Notes: generated by a model not told the origin, from the sequence alone. DNA of 64,000 nt from Fragilaria crotonensis (GCA_022925895.1 JAKSYS010000222.1:20561-84560), one strand, 5' to 3'. Positions 43,388 through 53,737 are shown, counted from the stretch's first letter. Made by a program: numbers and translations.

Positions 43388-44357
43388 GACGAGCGATGAC
43401 GGAATTTACAAACTTTTCCCAGAGCGCCCCAGATTCCGGATGACCTTGAAGGGCATGTTGGACAGGGAGCACCATGTCGCGAGATATGGCAACTTTGTAT
43501 CGGGCAAGATACCAATCGGCGTACTGATCGTCGATGACCACAAAAGTTGGTTGATTCGGTGGCGGTGAGTTCGCATATGCGTTCGTCGCGTCCACTTTCA
43601 GGCTGACATAACCCTCGTGGGCGCATAGAGCAAAGAAAAGGCGCATACAAGGTTGTTCAATGCAGCTAGAATATGTGTTAGCCAACTTGAGCTGCGGGGC
43701 TGCGCGAGGGGAACCGTCGCAGCAATTTCTTGCCTTCCGAGTGCCGTCGCCTTTGATGGCATAGTTCCAGTGCTGTCGGAGTGCGATGGCATCTCTGGGT
43801 GCGGCAACGGGGACGCCATACATTTCTTGTTTGGCCATCGAATCGAGCTGCTTGAACTCGGCATTCTGCCATTCCTTCCAGTTTGGGAGGCGTCGGAGCT
43901 TGCGTCGAGTGAAACTTCCGAGGCCTTGTTCTTCGGGAGTCCCATGCGTCGTCGTATTCAGAGAGCGAAGGAGCAACTGGGCATGGTCATCGTCAAAGTT
44001 GCTGTCGTCGTCACTGTTGAATACGATATCGTCGTCGTTTGGCGCTTCCGATTGCGGGAGGGAGGACAAGATGACGGAGACCGTACGCAATTGTTCCACA
44101 GATAGATGGATCGGCTGGTCGAGATGTCGATCGGCGACTGGAATATATCGGTCCGGGGCGAAAACAATCTTGAACGTTTGTTCGTCCGACGCGGCTGCAG
44201 CTCGGAGTGCATCCAAGATGGATGCCGCAGTGAACACAGCGACGTCATTGATGGACACAACAAAGGCGCCGATGTATTTGCGGCGAACATTCCTGATTCG
44301 CCAGGCCGTGGTATTTGCAACGACACCAGAAACATACCCTCGTCTTGAATGTGACAC
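43164..44357 (-). CDS. Element A: reverse transcriptase
   Basis: 397 codons. Copia RT landmarks: QHWNYAIKGDGTRKARNCCDG, LKVDATNAYANSPP (first catalytic Asp), VQHALQGHPESGALWEKF, and RQVDDLAIG as the catalytic VDD box with Gln where most copia elements have Tyr. The same Q-V-D-D occurs in element C, so it is a lineage trait. The upstream part (GYVSGVVANTTAWRIRNVRRKYIGAF) is the integrase-RT spacer. Frame shifts at about 44350-44520 and 43165 cut it off from its neighbours. Confidence 0.88.
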   Translation of the reverse strand: MSHSRRGYVSGVVANTTAWRIRNVRRKYIGAFVVSINDVAVFTAASILDALRAAAASDEQTFKIVFAPDRYIPVADRHLDQPIHLSVEQLRTVSVILSSLPQSEAPNDDDIVFNSDDDSNFDDDHAQLLLRSLNTTTHGTPEEQGLGSFTRRKLRRLPNWKEWQNAEFKQLDSMAKQEMYGVPVAAPRDAIALRQHWNYAIKGDGTRKARNCCDGSPRAAPQLKLANTYSSCIEQPCMRLFFALCAHEGYVSLKVDATNAYANSPPPNQPTFVVIDDQYADWYLARYKVAISRDMVLPVQHALQGHPESGALWEKFVNSVIARHGFTSTTHERSLYQGEYKGHRMLICRQVDDLAIGCVDPDAIRDLVRVICSEDGIDLRDEGVLDSFNGVDVEQHI

Positions 44358-44517
44358 TCCATGATCTCGAAGCCGAGGCAGGGATGCTCGCAGGTGATGG
44401 GCGAGGACAATTCGTCGAGGCGCTCGAAAGGATCGTCAGAGACTTCCAGATTGAGAAGAGGGAGATCCATGCGATCGGGGTCGATAACGCCATCATCAGC
44501 AAGGTTCCGGAGGAGTT

Positions 44518-47500
44518 TCACATTAGGGGCGGTTCATCCAGATCGTTCATCCCCTCGTCGAAACGTGCATGGGTGGCGGTCTTGACGGTCGAGCTGCCAA
44601 GGTCGAAGTAATACATGACCTTCAGGGAGCGCGAGTATCCGAGAAAAATACCGAGGCGGGAGTTTGGAACGACGCGACCGTATCGAGCAGCCGTTGGACG
44701 AACGTGGATGCGACATCCAAAAGTTTGACGCTTCGCAAGGTTTGGGAGCGGAGCACCACACATCTCGTACGGACTTGAAGGTCGATCGCCGTGGGGAACG
44801 AAGTTGTACAAGCGAATGTAGTGGTAGAACGCATACGGCCAGAAGTTGGGCTGGAGGTTTGCGCCGGAAAGCATGGTGCGAAGAGCATCTCCGATCGTCT
44901 GATGTGGACGCTCTCCAGGTCCATTCTGGTGCGACGAGTCTGGACCGGTCAGTTCCACGGCATATCCAAAGTTCGCAAACGTACGATGGATGTCGCGACA
45001 CTTTCCGAGCTCACCGCCTCCATCCATGCGGACATACTTGTCGGGACATTGTGGAGAGTTGCTGGCGAGCCAGCTGTTGATCCAATCGACGGGAGGTGCT
45101 TTCGTTGCAAAGGCGCGACCAAAGATTCGACCACTGAAGTGATCAGTCAGAAGGACATAGCACGTTTCGCCGTTACCAAAATCAATCGACAAACCTTGAT
45201 TGCACGCCGTTGCTCGCATCGTAGTTCCAATTCCTTTCGGTGCCTTGCGGAGTTTGGCAGCAAGGCATATGGGACATCCTTCAAGCTCAGTTGGGATCTG
45301 GAACTGCGGCATCCCTTTTATGAAACGATGCATTTCCGACAACCGGCGAAAGTTGATGTGCCCGAGACGTTGGTGCCATAGCATTCGCAGAGCCGAACGA
45401 CTCAACGAGCGCACGGCATACGCTTCCGTGGGGACCGCCGAGGAGAATTCCGGGAAGTGAACGTCGCCGTCCAAGATCGTTGGGCGTTGGGCAAGGAGAT
45501 CTTCTGAGTGATGGCCTTCATGGCTTGGGTGATCCATGTCGACCCTGGCGGGGACAACGAAATTGAGACCTGCCGGAGCCATGCCTTGTCCATAAACGTA
45601 AGGCCTTGCGTTGCCGTCAGGTGAGACGGGCAGCATGTCAGAATCCGAAACAGGTGGAGAATGACAGGCGTCGCAGGTCATGCCATCGATGGGATCAAGG
45701 ATCGTCGCAGCAGTGGCAGGAGCATGTTCGGTGCACAGTTTCCGAACGACTTGACCCGATGGTAGCGGTTCCAAATGAGCCTTCGATGTTGGAGCAATCA
45801 AGGTGAATGTGAGGCCGCCGCGGCTCGCCGTCGGCTGCAAGATGATGTAGATATCCTGTGAGCGGCGGAGGCGGTGCGGAAAGTGAATGTGTCCGGCTGT
45901 CTCGGTGAAGCTCGACATGTGATATCCATCAGTGCCGAGCTGCTTTGAAATAGCCGCGTGGGAAATGATGATTCCTGGAATCGTGGGAGTGTAGTATGTC
46001 CGAATGAATACGGACGATGGGCCTCCGGCATTTCCACGATTATCAACCGGCACACACAGGAAACCGACGCCAACAGGTTGATGCGCATGGTGGCCCGCAT
46101 CAAAGAGGCGGACGTTGGTGCAAGTGAGAGGGCGGTAAGCAAACAGGAGCTTGTGGTCGTTGGCGGTGCAAGCCATTGACCCATTGTCGGCATGAGCGAA
46201 CGAGAGTTGGCGTTCGCGGTCATACGTTTCAGCCAGGCGACGAAGCAGGATGGGATCTGGAGCGTCGTTGATGTGGATAGTCTCGGACGCGGGGAGTCCA
46301 GGGATCATATCGGCAACAGGGACGGTGACGGAGTTGGTGCTTGGTACGGCGAAGCATGCCTCGAAGTCGACCTCCTCGGCGGCGGTGACACAGAGGGAAT
46401 TCTGTTGGAAGCCGATTAAGTCGTCTTCGTCATCGTCGTCGACCTTTTCATCGATGGCAGGGACCTCAACATTGGCCGGCTCATGTTCCAGGATGCGACG
46501 CATGGTCCGGGTGGTGGAGGGCGTTGGGCGACCACGGGCATTGGCTGAGTTCAGGCGGCTGCGAAACTGCTTGTGCGAGTTCGCGATCTGAGCTTTGAGC
46601 TGGGGATTGCGTTGCGTCAAACCTTCGGCGACGATGTAGTCGACGAAGCGGTTGCAGTCTTCCAGTTCATGACCCGGCAATTGACAACCGAGACAAACAG
46701 AGGACGCATCTTGGTTCTGGGAAATGGCACGAACCATCAGGTTGATTTCTTCGTCGTCGAGGGTCGTTGCGGACACGGACGACGAGAAGTCAGGCGACGC
46801 GGTTTCGATGCGCCGAATGATGGACGTCGGTGTTCTTCCCGTCGATGCATGCTGCGAGGACGGTGGATCGCGGCCGATCTCGGATGCATACTCGACGAAT
46901 GTCGTCGCGAGTTGCGCCAACGAGAGTTTGAACGGGAGCGCGCCGTCATGGCCGGTGCGCTTATCACGTTCGACTAGGCGTCGGATCTCGGGACGCCATT
47001 CGGACGTCAGGTTGCGAACGGATAGGTCGAGGGCCTCCGATTCGGTGTACGTGCGAGTGGCTTGGCGCTCACGCACCATGAAGTCCTGAAGCCGGCGGAT
47101 ATACAGGCTGAAGGGTTCGGTGCGGCGCTGGCGAGGAATCTTGCTGGCGGTTGAGAAGACAGAATGGAGAAGGGGGTGGTGTAGGCGGAACAGCGAGTAC
47201 ACCACATGATAGCCCGCTTGAGGGGGACAACCTTCAACTGCACTCTGTTCTCTGGAACCAGTTGGAAAAACGGATTCCTGAGTGAGGGCAGTGTAGATCA
47301 ATCCCGACATAAACGAATCCTTCTCACGAACGGAGGCAGGTAGCCAAGTCCACCATTTTCCATGGATCGAATCTTCCTCTGCGGATTCGTATGGTGGACA
47401 CCAAACCCCCCATTGGAGACAAGTTGAGCAAAACAGCTTATACCAATGGACGAACGAATCGTTTTTCGAAGAGTCAAACTTTGGGATGCTTGCTTTGCAA

Positions 47501-48348
47501 AAATCCTTGAACTTCACGTCATCACACATGAATTGGCACATGTAGTCTTCAAAAGACTCGGCGCCGAAGGTCACTTCGGCCGAGAAGGGATGCATCCTGG
47601 TCGGTGTCCGTGTCAAGATTCCAGCGCGTGTCGTGTTCGTCGAGTTGAACAATGGGCGAACGGGTGCGCTATCCGGGGGAGTCTGGAAACGACCGGCAGT
47701 GATTGGTGGTCCATGGCCATCGGTGGGTTGGGTGTCAATTGGGTGTCCTCGAAAAGTCGGTGCGACTGCGACGGCGGGTCTTGTGGTCTCGCCGACGTTA
47801 ACACTTGGTCCGACGGGCGTCGCGTCATTCGTGGCGGGCTCCGTAGCGAGGGGGACATCGACAAGGATGGACGTGTCAATCACTGATGGCGGGCCCTGGC
47901 GAGAACGTCGAGAGCGGCTTCCATGAACGCTGTCGGATGCGGTAGAGGATCCGGGGGGTTTTGGAATGTTGATGTCCGGGATCAAAAAACGGATCAAGAC
48001 GGGGACATGGACCATGTCCGAGGGTTGAGAACGATCCTTGAGGCGCTGGATGATCAATCGTTGCAGCGCGGGCTTTCGCAACGATATGATGGAGTTGCGA
48101 TCGCGTGCATGGTACATACCAAAACCGGGATCGACCAATGTTTGCAATAAGTCCTCCGACAGCCAGGTTGTGTCTTGGAGTTGCTGGAGGACCGACTTGC
48201 GAATTTCATCGTGATAGGTTTCACGAAGGGACATGGTAAGAACGTCGAAGACTTCTGTGAGTGGGATTTCTGCCATTGGGCAGTCCACAATGTCGATGGT
48301 GATCACAAGACAGTCATCATCGTGTCGAATCTCCTCAGCGTTCACCAT
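44518..48348 (-). CDS. Element A: gag-protease-integrase polyprotein
   Basis: 1,276 aa in one frame. N-terminal domain shared with B2 and C (LVITIDIVDCPMAEIPLTEVFDVL); capsid-like part (about 270-500, DDVKFKDFCKASIPKFDSSK..FVHWYKLF); a CCHC knuckle CLGCQLPGHELEDC near residue 560; aspartic protease at AHADNGSMACT, where element C has DSGS and the usual motif is D-[ST]-G, so this copy may be inactive; integrase zinc site HQRLGHINF...CPICLAAK; and the catalytic triad in GLSIDF, RMDGGGE and GPGERPHQ. Gag and pol share one frame here, so no programmed shift is needed before integrase. Confidence 0.9.
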   Translation of the reverse strand: MVNAEEIRHDDDCLVITIDIVDCPMAEIPLTEVFDVLTMSLRETYHDEIRKSVLQQLQDTTWLSEDLLQTLVDPGFGMYHARDRNSIISLRKPALQRLIIQRLKDRSQPSDMVHVPVLIRFLIPDINIPKPPGSSTASDSVHGSRSRRSRQGPPSVIDTSILVDVPLATEPATNDATPVGPSVNVGETTRPAVAVAPTFRGHPIDTQPTDGHGPPITAGRFQTPPDSAPVRPLFNSTNTTRAGILTRTPTRMHPFSAEVTFGAESFEDYMCQFMCDDVKFKDFCKASIPKFDSSKNDSFVHWYKLFCSTCLQWGVWCPPYESAEEDSIHGKWWTWLPASVREKDSFMSGLIYTALTQESVFPTGSREQSAVEGCPPQAGYHVVYSLFRLHHPLLHSVFSTASKIPRQRRTEPFSLYIRRLQDFMVRERQATRTYTESEALDLSVRNLTSEWRPEIRRLVERDKRTGHDGALPFKLSLAQLATTFVEYASEIGRDPPSSQHASTGRTPTSIIRRIETASPDFSSSVSATTLDDEEINLMVRAISQNQDASSVCLGCQLPGHELEDCNRFVDYIVAEGLTQRNPQLKAQIANSHKQFRSRLNSANARGRPTPSTTRTMRRILEHEPANVEVPAIDEKVDDDDEDDLIGFQQNSLCVTAAEEVDFEACFAVPSTNSVTVPVADMIPGLPASETIHINDAPDPILLRRLAETYDRERQLSFAHADNGSMACTANDHKLLFAYRPLTCTNVRLFDAGHHAHQPVGVGFLCVPVDNRGNAGGPSSVFIRTYYTPTIPGIIISHAAISKQLGTDGYHMSSFTETAGHIHFPHRLRRSQDIYIILQPTASRGGLTFTLIAPTSKAHLEPLPSGQVVRKLCTEHAPATAATILDPIDGMTCDACHSPPVSDSDMLPVSPDGNARPYVYGQGMAPAGLNFVVPARVDMDHPSHEGHHSEDLLAQRPTILDGDVHFPEFSSAVPTEAYAVRSLSRSALRMLWHQRLGHINFRRLSEMHRFIKGMPQFQIPTELEGCPICLAAKLRKAPKGIGTTMRATACNQGLSIDFGNGETCYVLLTDHFSGRIFGRAFATKAPPVDWINSWLASNSPQCPDKYVRMDGGGELGKCRDIHRTFANFGYAVELTGPDSSHQNGPGERPHQTIGDALRTMLSGANLQPNFWPYAFYHYIRLYNFVPHGDRPSSPYEMCGAPLPNLAKRQTFGCRIHVRPTAARYGRVVPNSRLGIFLGYSRSLKVMYYFDLGSSTVKTATHARFDEGMNDLDEPPLM

Positions 48349-48501
48349 GATAGTATCGAGGTTCAGAAATATGCGGTCCCGGATGGATGGCCGAAGAGAA
48401 ATCTAACTCAGAGTGGCTACGTGGTTCTTAGTATCGTGTGACACAAAGAACACGAAAGAACGCAGACTTCGTCGGAGTTGACGCAGAATATAGTCGTAGA
48501 C

Positions 48502-48516
48502 TTTAGGCTCATAACC
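48502..48516 (-). promoter_or_regulatory. Primer-binding site of element A (tRNA-Met anticodon arm)
   Basis: The minus strand reads GGTTATGAGCCTAAA directly after the LTR end TCTCACA. It is complementary to an anticodon arm TT.GGCTCATAACC, anticodon CAT, i.e. tRNA-Met. Priming from inside a tRNA, rather than its 3' end, requires a half-tRNA as in Drosophila copia. Confidence 0.75.
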
Positions 48517-48875
48517 TGTGAGACCCTCCCTAGTACGACGGCTCCACATACATTGACTCACTTGGGAGTCGAGTTAGTGCGAGGCCGTCAGGAAACAGAA
48601 GGGGAGGAACACGACAGCACAATGAATAAGAGCGCGGCGGTATCCGGCGAGGTACGTAGTCGCGAAGGTACCGGCGATGGTGGTGTTGTGAGTTGTAGAT
48701 GTGGACGAAGCAGCAACTGTACCTCTTCACCCTTACGATCGTAGACCGGCAAAAATGCAGTGGAGGTAATAGTTTAGGCTAAGTTAAAGTTGTGAGCAAT
48801 GTCAAAAGACACTGCCTTAAACTAGTACAGTAGTCGGCTCGGCACTGCGAAGTAAGTCGGTAAAGCAGTAAACCC
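48517..48875 (-). repeat. 5' LTR of element A, truncated at its 5' end
   Basis: About 99% identical to 41689-42050. It lacks the equivalent of 42051-42121 and abuts LTR B1 at 48876 without a spacer. Confidence 0.88.
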
Positions 48876-49390
48876 TGTGAGACCCTCCCTATTTACGAGC
48901 GCTCACGCTCAGGGGTAGGAAGGAGGGAATGGGTGGTCCACAATCGTCCACGGTAAGTCACACGTAAACGCGGAAACAGTTAACAGAACGAAACGCAAAT
49001 ATCAGCGGCAATGGCGTTCTGTATACAATTACTCGATGGCGCTGTACGACGATGTGGTTACTGTAGTAGATACGTAGTTGTCAATACACCCTATTGCCTC
49101 TTCACCCTTACGATCATCGAGACCGGCAAGAATGCAGTTGAGGTATAAAAGGGTTATATTTGAAGTTGTGAGAACCGATGTGTGTGAAACACATCGGCAG
49201 TAGACTACCGGTAGACTAATCCGACTAGTGCCGGGGAGGTATCAGCATTCATGACAATACCCGTACGACAGTGATGGCGGTACAGTAACATCTCTGAATA
49301 ACTTGACCGTGTGCAGTAGGCAGTATGAACATCATAGCACGGTATTGGAGAGCGACATAGATATACCAACAATGCAGATGCACTGACACA
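48876..49390 (-). repeat. LTR B1 (515 bp, minus strand)
   Basis: The right end GCACTGACACA is followed by CTTCCCCATT (polypurine tract on the minus strand), so it is a 3' LTR of a minus-strand element; the left end is TGTGAGACCCTCCC. Its left about 290 bp are a near-perfect inverted copy of 50236-50525 (LTR B2). The two differ in the hairpin at 49175-49197 and beyond it. Confidence 0.85.
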
Positions 49391-50085
49391 CTTCCCCATT
49401 GTATGCACCGGAACAAGTGGAGCATCACAATGAGCAAACATGAGTGCATCATCATCAGAAAATAACAAGATGAAGGTCCATTGCTGTCCAAGGAGAAATA
49501 GAATGCACTGACACACTTGCAGAAATGTCACGGGTGTAGCTCTGTAACATTGAGAAACAGCACTGCACAACACTCTACCCTGGAAGACCGTGGGAGGGAG
49601 CAAGCAAGCAACCACCGAGCATTTGAGTTGTTGCTGTGCAGAATTTGGATATGCTTGCTTCTTGAGTGCATGGCCTTGAGGGTTGTGGAGAGTTAGGACG
49701 GCCAAGAAGAAGGCATTGCTTCTGTTCATGGGTTGCGACAACCACGTCGAAGGCGCACGGCTTGGTAGGATACCACAAGATTCGTCGATGGATCAAGGGA
49801 CGCAGCCGTCCACTCGGGAATTTCCGCAAACCGGCGCGAGCAAACTACACCAGGGTTACACTTGGAAGCCTTGTCGTTGCCATCGAAAACCAAGGAAGGC
49901 ATCAAACAAAGCAGGAGCCAAAATGAAACAGCAAGCCAACATGTGAACTGCTGCCTAATGGAAGTGGCAGGGCAGCTAAGCGCAGTGCGGAGTTTCCATT
50001 GCTGTCATCGCTGGGCGGTACAAAGCCACCAGAAATTGAGTACCAAGAAATTGAGTTCAGATGTCCAGCCTACTTGACTGCGCCA
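49391..50085. other. Non-coding remnant between LTRs B1 and B2
   Basis: The first about 60 bp (gtatgcacc..gagcatcacaatgagcaaac) resemble the 3' internal ends of elements A and C. A second GCACTGACACACTT word lies at 49503. No gag or pol coding remains; short frames have no motif. Probably the leftover of element B1 after deletion. Confidence 0.55.
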
Positions 50086-50525
50086 TGTCAGTGCATCACG
50101 GCAGTCTAATGCCAATGTGACTGTACAATACCGCGATACTACTATCCCTCCGTATCTACTGTACAATGTCTACCGCCACATGGACTACTTTAGCCTAGTC
50201 TAAGAACTGGAGTGCTTCACACACTCCGGTCACAACTTCAAATATAACCCTTTTATACCTCAACTGCATTCTTGCCGGTCTCGACGATCGTAAGGGTGAA
50301 GAGGCAATAGGGTGTATTGACAACTACGTATCTACTACAGGAACCACATCGCCGTACAGCGCCATCGAGTAATTGTATACAGAACGCCATTGCCGCTGAT
50401 ATTTGCGTTTCGTTCTGTCAACTGTTTCCGCGTTTGCGTGTGACTTACCGTGGACGATTGTGGACCACCCATTCCCTCCTTCCTACCCCTGAGCGTGAGC
50501 GCTCATAAATAGGGAGGGTCTCACA
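50086..50525 (+). repeat. LTR B2 (5' LTR, about 440 bp, plus strand)
   Basis: Starts at about TGTCAGTGCATC (50086) and ends TAGGGAGGGTCTCACA at 50525, followed by a primer site. Contains a 9-bp-stem hairpin (50206-50230), CACAACTTC, a TATAACCCTTTTATA stretch (50243-50257) and the shared core GCCGGTCTCGACGATCGTAAGG (50274-50295). Confidence 0.85.
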
Positions 50526-50540
50526 GGTTATGAGCCCAAG
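50526..50540 (+). promoter_or_regulatory. Primer-binding site of element B2
   Basis: GGTTATGAGCCCAAG directly after the LTR; the same anticodon-arm match to tRNA-Met as in elements A and C. Confidence 0.75.
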
Positions 50541-50596
50541 TACGCCCCGTACTTTCTTTCGTGGCTGACAAGGTAACCCTATCCAAGATACTAACC

Positions 50597-51730
50597 ATGT
50601 CAGCACCTTGGGAGTTGAACAACCAAGATGACTCTGTCATTCTGACAGTGGACGTTGCGGATTCCCCGATAGCAGAACTACGGCTCTCGGAAATCTACGA
50701 TGTGAAAACTTCCTCCATGAATGATGACTACATCGTTGTCCTTCACAATTATATTGCTCTACAGCTGAAAACTACTGTTGGACTTTGTGATCGGTCTATA
50801 ATTCATTTGCTGGGTTCCCGCTTTATCCCCTTACACTGCCGAGCAAACGGGGATATTGTCTCTCTTCGGAAGCCTGCTATGGAGCGTTTGATCCAACAGA
50901 CTTTGCAGAGCAGGCTCGATACTTGCAGTCCAGTCTCTGTTTCAATCCTCATCCAATTCAAGACTCCGGGTTTCAGGATCCCACGACGTTTGCATGAGTC
51001 CCTTTGCTTTCCGCCAAAGATTGGTGGAGTTGAAAGGGACAACAACGATGTGATCACTGCTTTACCAGCAGGTGTCAGGGAGGACTCCCAACACACCTTT
51101 CCTTGTCTGTTGCAGCATCTTGCAGGAAACAAACCTACTGTTGGTGGCATTCCATTGACCGACTCTACCATGGTCGACAGCTTTGTTACTTTGGAGCCGG
51201 TTCCTTGTCTTTTGTTCCGGATCTACCCCCCAGTGTACTACCCAGGCAACGTTATCGATTGTCCTACTGCATCTGAGGGTGACGCAGCACTTGACTCGGC
51301 CAGAACAGCCGACAATAGCCTCGACGTGACAGCAAACGAAGGAGAGACCGTCACACCACTGAACGACTTCATTGAAAGTGCAAATGATCACACCAGTGAA
51401 ACCGTGAAGTATCCCCCGGTTGATCGCGGACGCCTTCTTTTGGACACGTCAAGGCTGGCGCCATCTTCGACTTCTACTCGGGTTGTTGCAAATAATCCTA
51501 TTTGTGTGAGGACAACGAATAGTACTCTTCCAGGCATCACGACTCCCCAGGCTGGCATTGCATGCAATACAGACAACCGATTGGTCCGACGCAACGAGCA
51601 TGTTGTCAACACAAAGTTTGCTCCTCTTGCTTCAACCTGGCTGCCCATTCTCCTGAGGTATCAACCAGTTGACCGTGGACGCTGCCACCTTCTCCACCAG
51701 ACTGCCACCTTCTCCACCAGACTGTATTGA
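50597..51730 (+). CDS. Element B2: gag-like protein, N-terminal domain conserved
   Basis: 377 aa from ATG 50597, 70 bp after the LTR. Residues 10-150 match the N-terminal gag domain of A and C (DSVILTVDVADSPIAELRLSEIYDV, CRANGDIVSLRKPAMERLIQQTL, FKTPGFRIPRR). After about residue 150 the sequence diverges: it is Ser/Thr/Asn-rich with two PPVDRGR/QPVDRGR units. The capsid part and the CCHC knuckle are absent. It suggests a domain that is useful on its own, perhaps in a non-autonomous element mobilised by relatives; the product is otherwise unknown. Confidence 0.65.
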   Translation: MSAPWELNNQDDSVILTVDVADSPIAELRLSEIYDVKTSSMNDDYIVVLHNYIALQLKTTVGLCDRSIIHLLGSRFIPLHCRANGDIVSLRKPAMERLIQQTLQSRLDTCSPVSVSILIQFKTPGFRIPRRLHESLCFPPKIGGVERDNNDVITALPAGVREDSQHTFPCLLQHLAGNKPTVGGIPLTDSTMVDSFVTLEPVPCLLFRIYPPVYYPGNVIDCPTASEGDAALDSARTADNSLDVTANEGETVTPLNDFIESANDHTSETVKYPPVDRGRLLLDTSRLAPSSTSTRVVANNPICVRTTNSTLPGITTPQAGIACNTDNRLVRRNEHVVNTKFAPLASTWLPILLRYQPVDRGRCHLLHQTATFSTRLY

Positions 51731-52806
51731 TAAGGTCCGCGTTGGCGCATACCGGTCTTTATTGATAATGTTTGCGTGCCGGATTCTGGTTCGTTGCACT
51801 CGGGTTTGCTCATTCCGTTACATCTTCGACTGATGACGCTTTATGAGGGGTAGTCGGTGTGTATCCGTGCATGCAGTTTGTTCGACCCACCACCCCAACA
51901 TAAAGTCTTGTACTACACACTGTGCTCGATCAGCCAATGTCTTCATCCTGAGACATTTTTCGGGAAAGGACTACGGTGCACTTCTTATTCACTATGAGTA
52001 TCGGAACAATACCAGTCTGTATTGAGTGATCTGCACACGGGTGCGCCCGGAAGATTTAATCCAAACACAACTTTTGCTAAAGTGCGTGACTGTGTTGCCT
52101 TCACCTCTCCTGCAAGACCGCCACTCAAGCAAACATTGACGGCGGATTTCAGAGCAAATTCATGACTTGTCATTAGATGCTGTGAAGGACATCAATCACA
52201 ACGGTTTCAACAACGTCACGTGCTTTTACTTGCTATCGGGAGGTGTCCTTTTATTCCCATGGCCTTAACCCTCTACTGAACATGTGCACCGTTGTCGATT
52301 CTTTTCGTGAATCTCCTTGCATGATTTACTGTCGCAGTGCGCTTCAATTGGGGATGAGCGCTCAAATGCCCTACAATGATTGGATGCTGATGAACTGCTA
52401 GGACAAATTTCCTCTTGCCAAGTGGACGTCCAAACTCTGGGTCATTCTGATGCATCGGAGCACCGTGAAATGTTGACAGAACTCGGATTGCTTCTGTCCA
52501 ATTGAACCAGCTGGATTTGGTGACTTTGCAAATGTTGAGCACAAAATGGTTGAAGAACATATGGCTCCGCCAATGTGCTTGTGTTTTTACTGTGTTGTTG
52601 CTGTCTCACGGTCACAGCCCGAAATGAAACATTGCCCTGCAGCCTGTTGTTCCTTCGGAATTGGCACACTCTCCCACCTAGTACAGTCCTGGACGCATTG
52701 TTCCTTGAAGGACGACGCGATGCTACTTGTTTTTTTATGTATCCCTGCTCCCGCCCCTGTTCACTCATTGTCACCATTCCTCCCGCCGTTGCTGACAATG
52801 GGGGAG
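51731..52806 (+). mobile_element. Degenerate internal part of element B2
   Basis: No intact frame. A segment at about 51766-51800 (CVPDSGSLHSG) recalls a DSGS protease site. A polypurine tract AATGGGGGAG followed by TGTGATGATGCATG lies at 52797-52806/52807, where a 3' LTR would be expected, but the sequence after it does not match LTR B2. B2 is therefore a decayed or recombined copy. Confidence 0.5.
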
Positions 52807-52960
52807 TGTGATGATGCATGAAATAGCTTCCTACTACGCCGAATGTTGCCGGCAAGCACACACCTGCTTCTCTGGCCATCCAACACGCGTGCCAGATGAA
52901 TGACTTTGGAAGTCCGCTCGCCTGCGCATCGTTCTGACATTGTCTACTCTAGAGTTGATG

Positions 52961-53452
52961 GACAGTGACGAGGGTGCAAATCGGAGTCTCGGGTACACTG
53001 TAACCAGTCGCAGGACGACTAAGCATTCAAGTGTTACGGCGGTGTTCTTATCCTGGCTGTTGGAACCTTGTTGGAGGGTGAAACTTGTAGGAGAATGCAC
53101 CGACATACTGAATGCTATAGCTCAAGGCATTAATTCCGCAGCAGCTTTCACAAGCCACAGGCTGGAGGTTTCATCGCTCAAGATTGTGGATTGTGACAAA
53201 CAAAGAGTATCGTTTCACATCGCCTTGCCGGATGAAACGGATGTCGTTGTAGTCCATGTCACATGTCACAGGCCTCCATGTCTTGACCGCCTCTACTCGG
53301 TGCCGCCGGTGTATGATTGTATTGCCACCACGGCGACTTCTTTTGGGTTCCTGCTTCATGGCTGTGCCGGTGGCATGCAACCCCGCATTTCTCTCCAAAG
53401 TCTGCTCACCAGATTGCTTTCATGCTGCTGCAGCACCGTAAAAAGGGTCTAA
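52961..53452 (+). CDS. Unrecognised ORF between elements B2 and C
   Basis: 163 codons from ATG 52961. No recognised domain; a mix of hydrophobic and charged segments, Cys-rich near the end (LLSCCCSTVKRV). It lies downstream of the polypurine-like site of B2, outside or in place of a 3' LTR. It may be a decayed coding region of another mobile element or chance. Confidence 0.25.
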   Translation, partial: DSDEGANRSLGYTVTSRRTTKHSSVTAVFLSWLLEPCWRVKLVGECTDILNAIAQGINSAAAFTSHRLEVSSLKIVDCDKQRVSFHIALPDETDVVVVHVTCHRPPCLDRLYSVPPVYDCIATTATSFGFLLHGCAGGMQPRISLQSLLTRLLSCCCSTVKRV

Positions 53453-53737
53453 GTTTTACAATCACAATTCGCAATGATTAAGCCCACACGACTTGTGAAC
53501 AACGAATGCACTGGCATTCAGAAATCATCTAGTAGATGACAAGGATATGTGCACCACGCGACATGATCATGCAGTTGTCCGGATGAAGCAGCGCATCCCG
53601 TACTCTTCTTCCTAATTGCAAAGTCGATGAATCCTGGTTCGGTACCACCGAGCTGCATTCATCCGTCACAACTCCATCCCCTTCGGATCGAGTAGTACGG
53701 TGGGATTTTGAGCACAACTTCTCACTGGATAAACCCA

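Larger units (their letters stand above)
41689..48875 (-). mobile_element. Ty1/copia-type LTR retrotransposon A (minus strand)
   Basis: Order in element direction (right to left): 5' LTR 48875-48517 (truncated), primer site 48516-48502, gag-protease-integrase, reverse transcriptase, RNase H, polypurine tract 42131-42122, 3' LTR 42121-41689. Integrase before reverse transcriptase is the copia order. LTRs differ by about three substitutions and a 3-bp indel over about 360 bp, so insertion was recent. No matching target duplication is seen: the right side joins LTR B1 directly and the 5' LTR lacks its first about 71 bp, which points to recombination or nested insertion. Three frameshifts follow integrase, so it is not autonomous as assembled. 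Confidence 0.92.
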
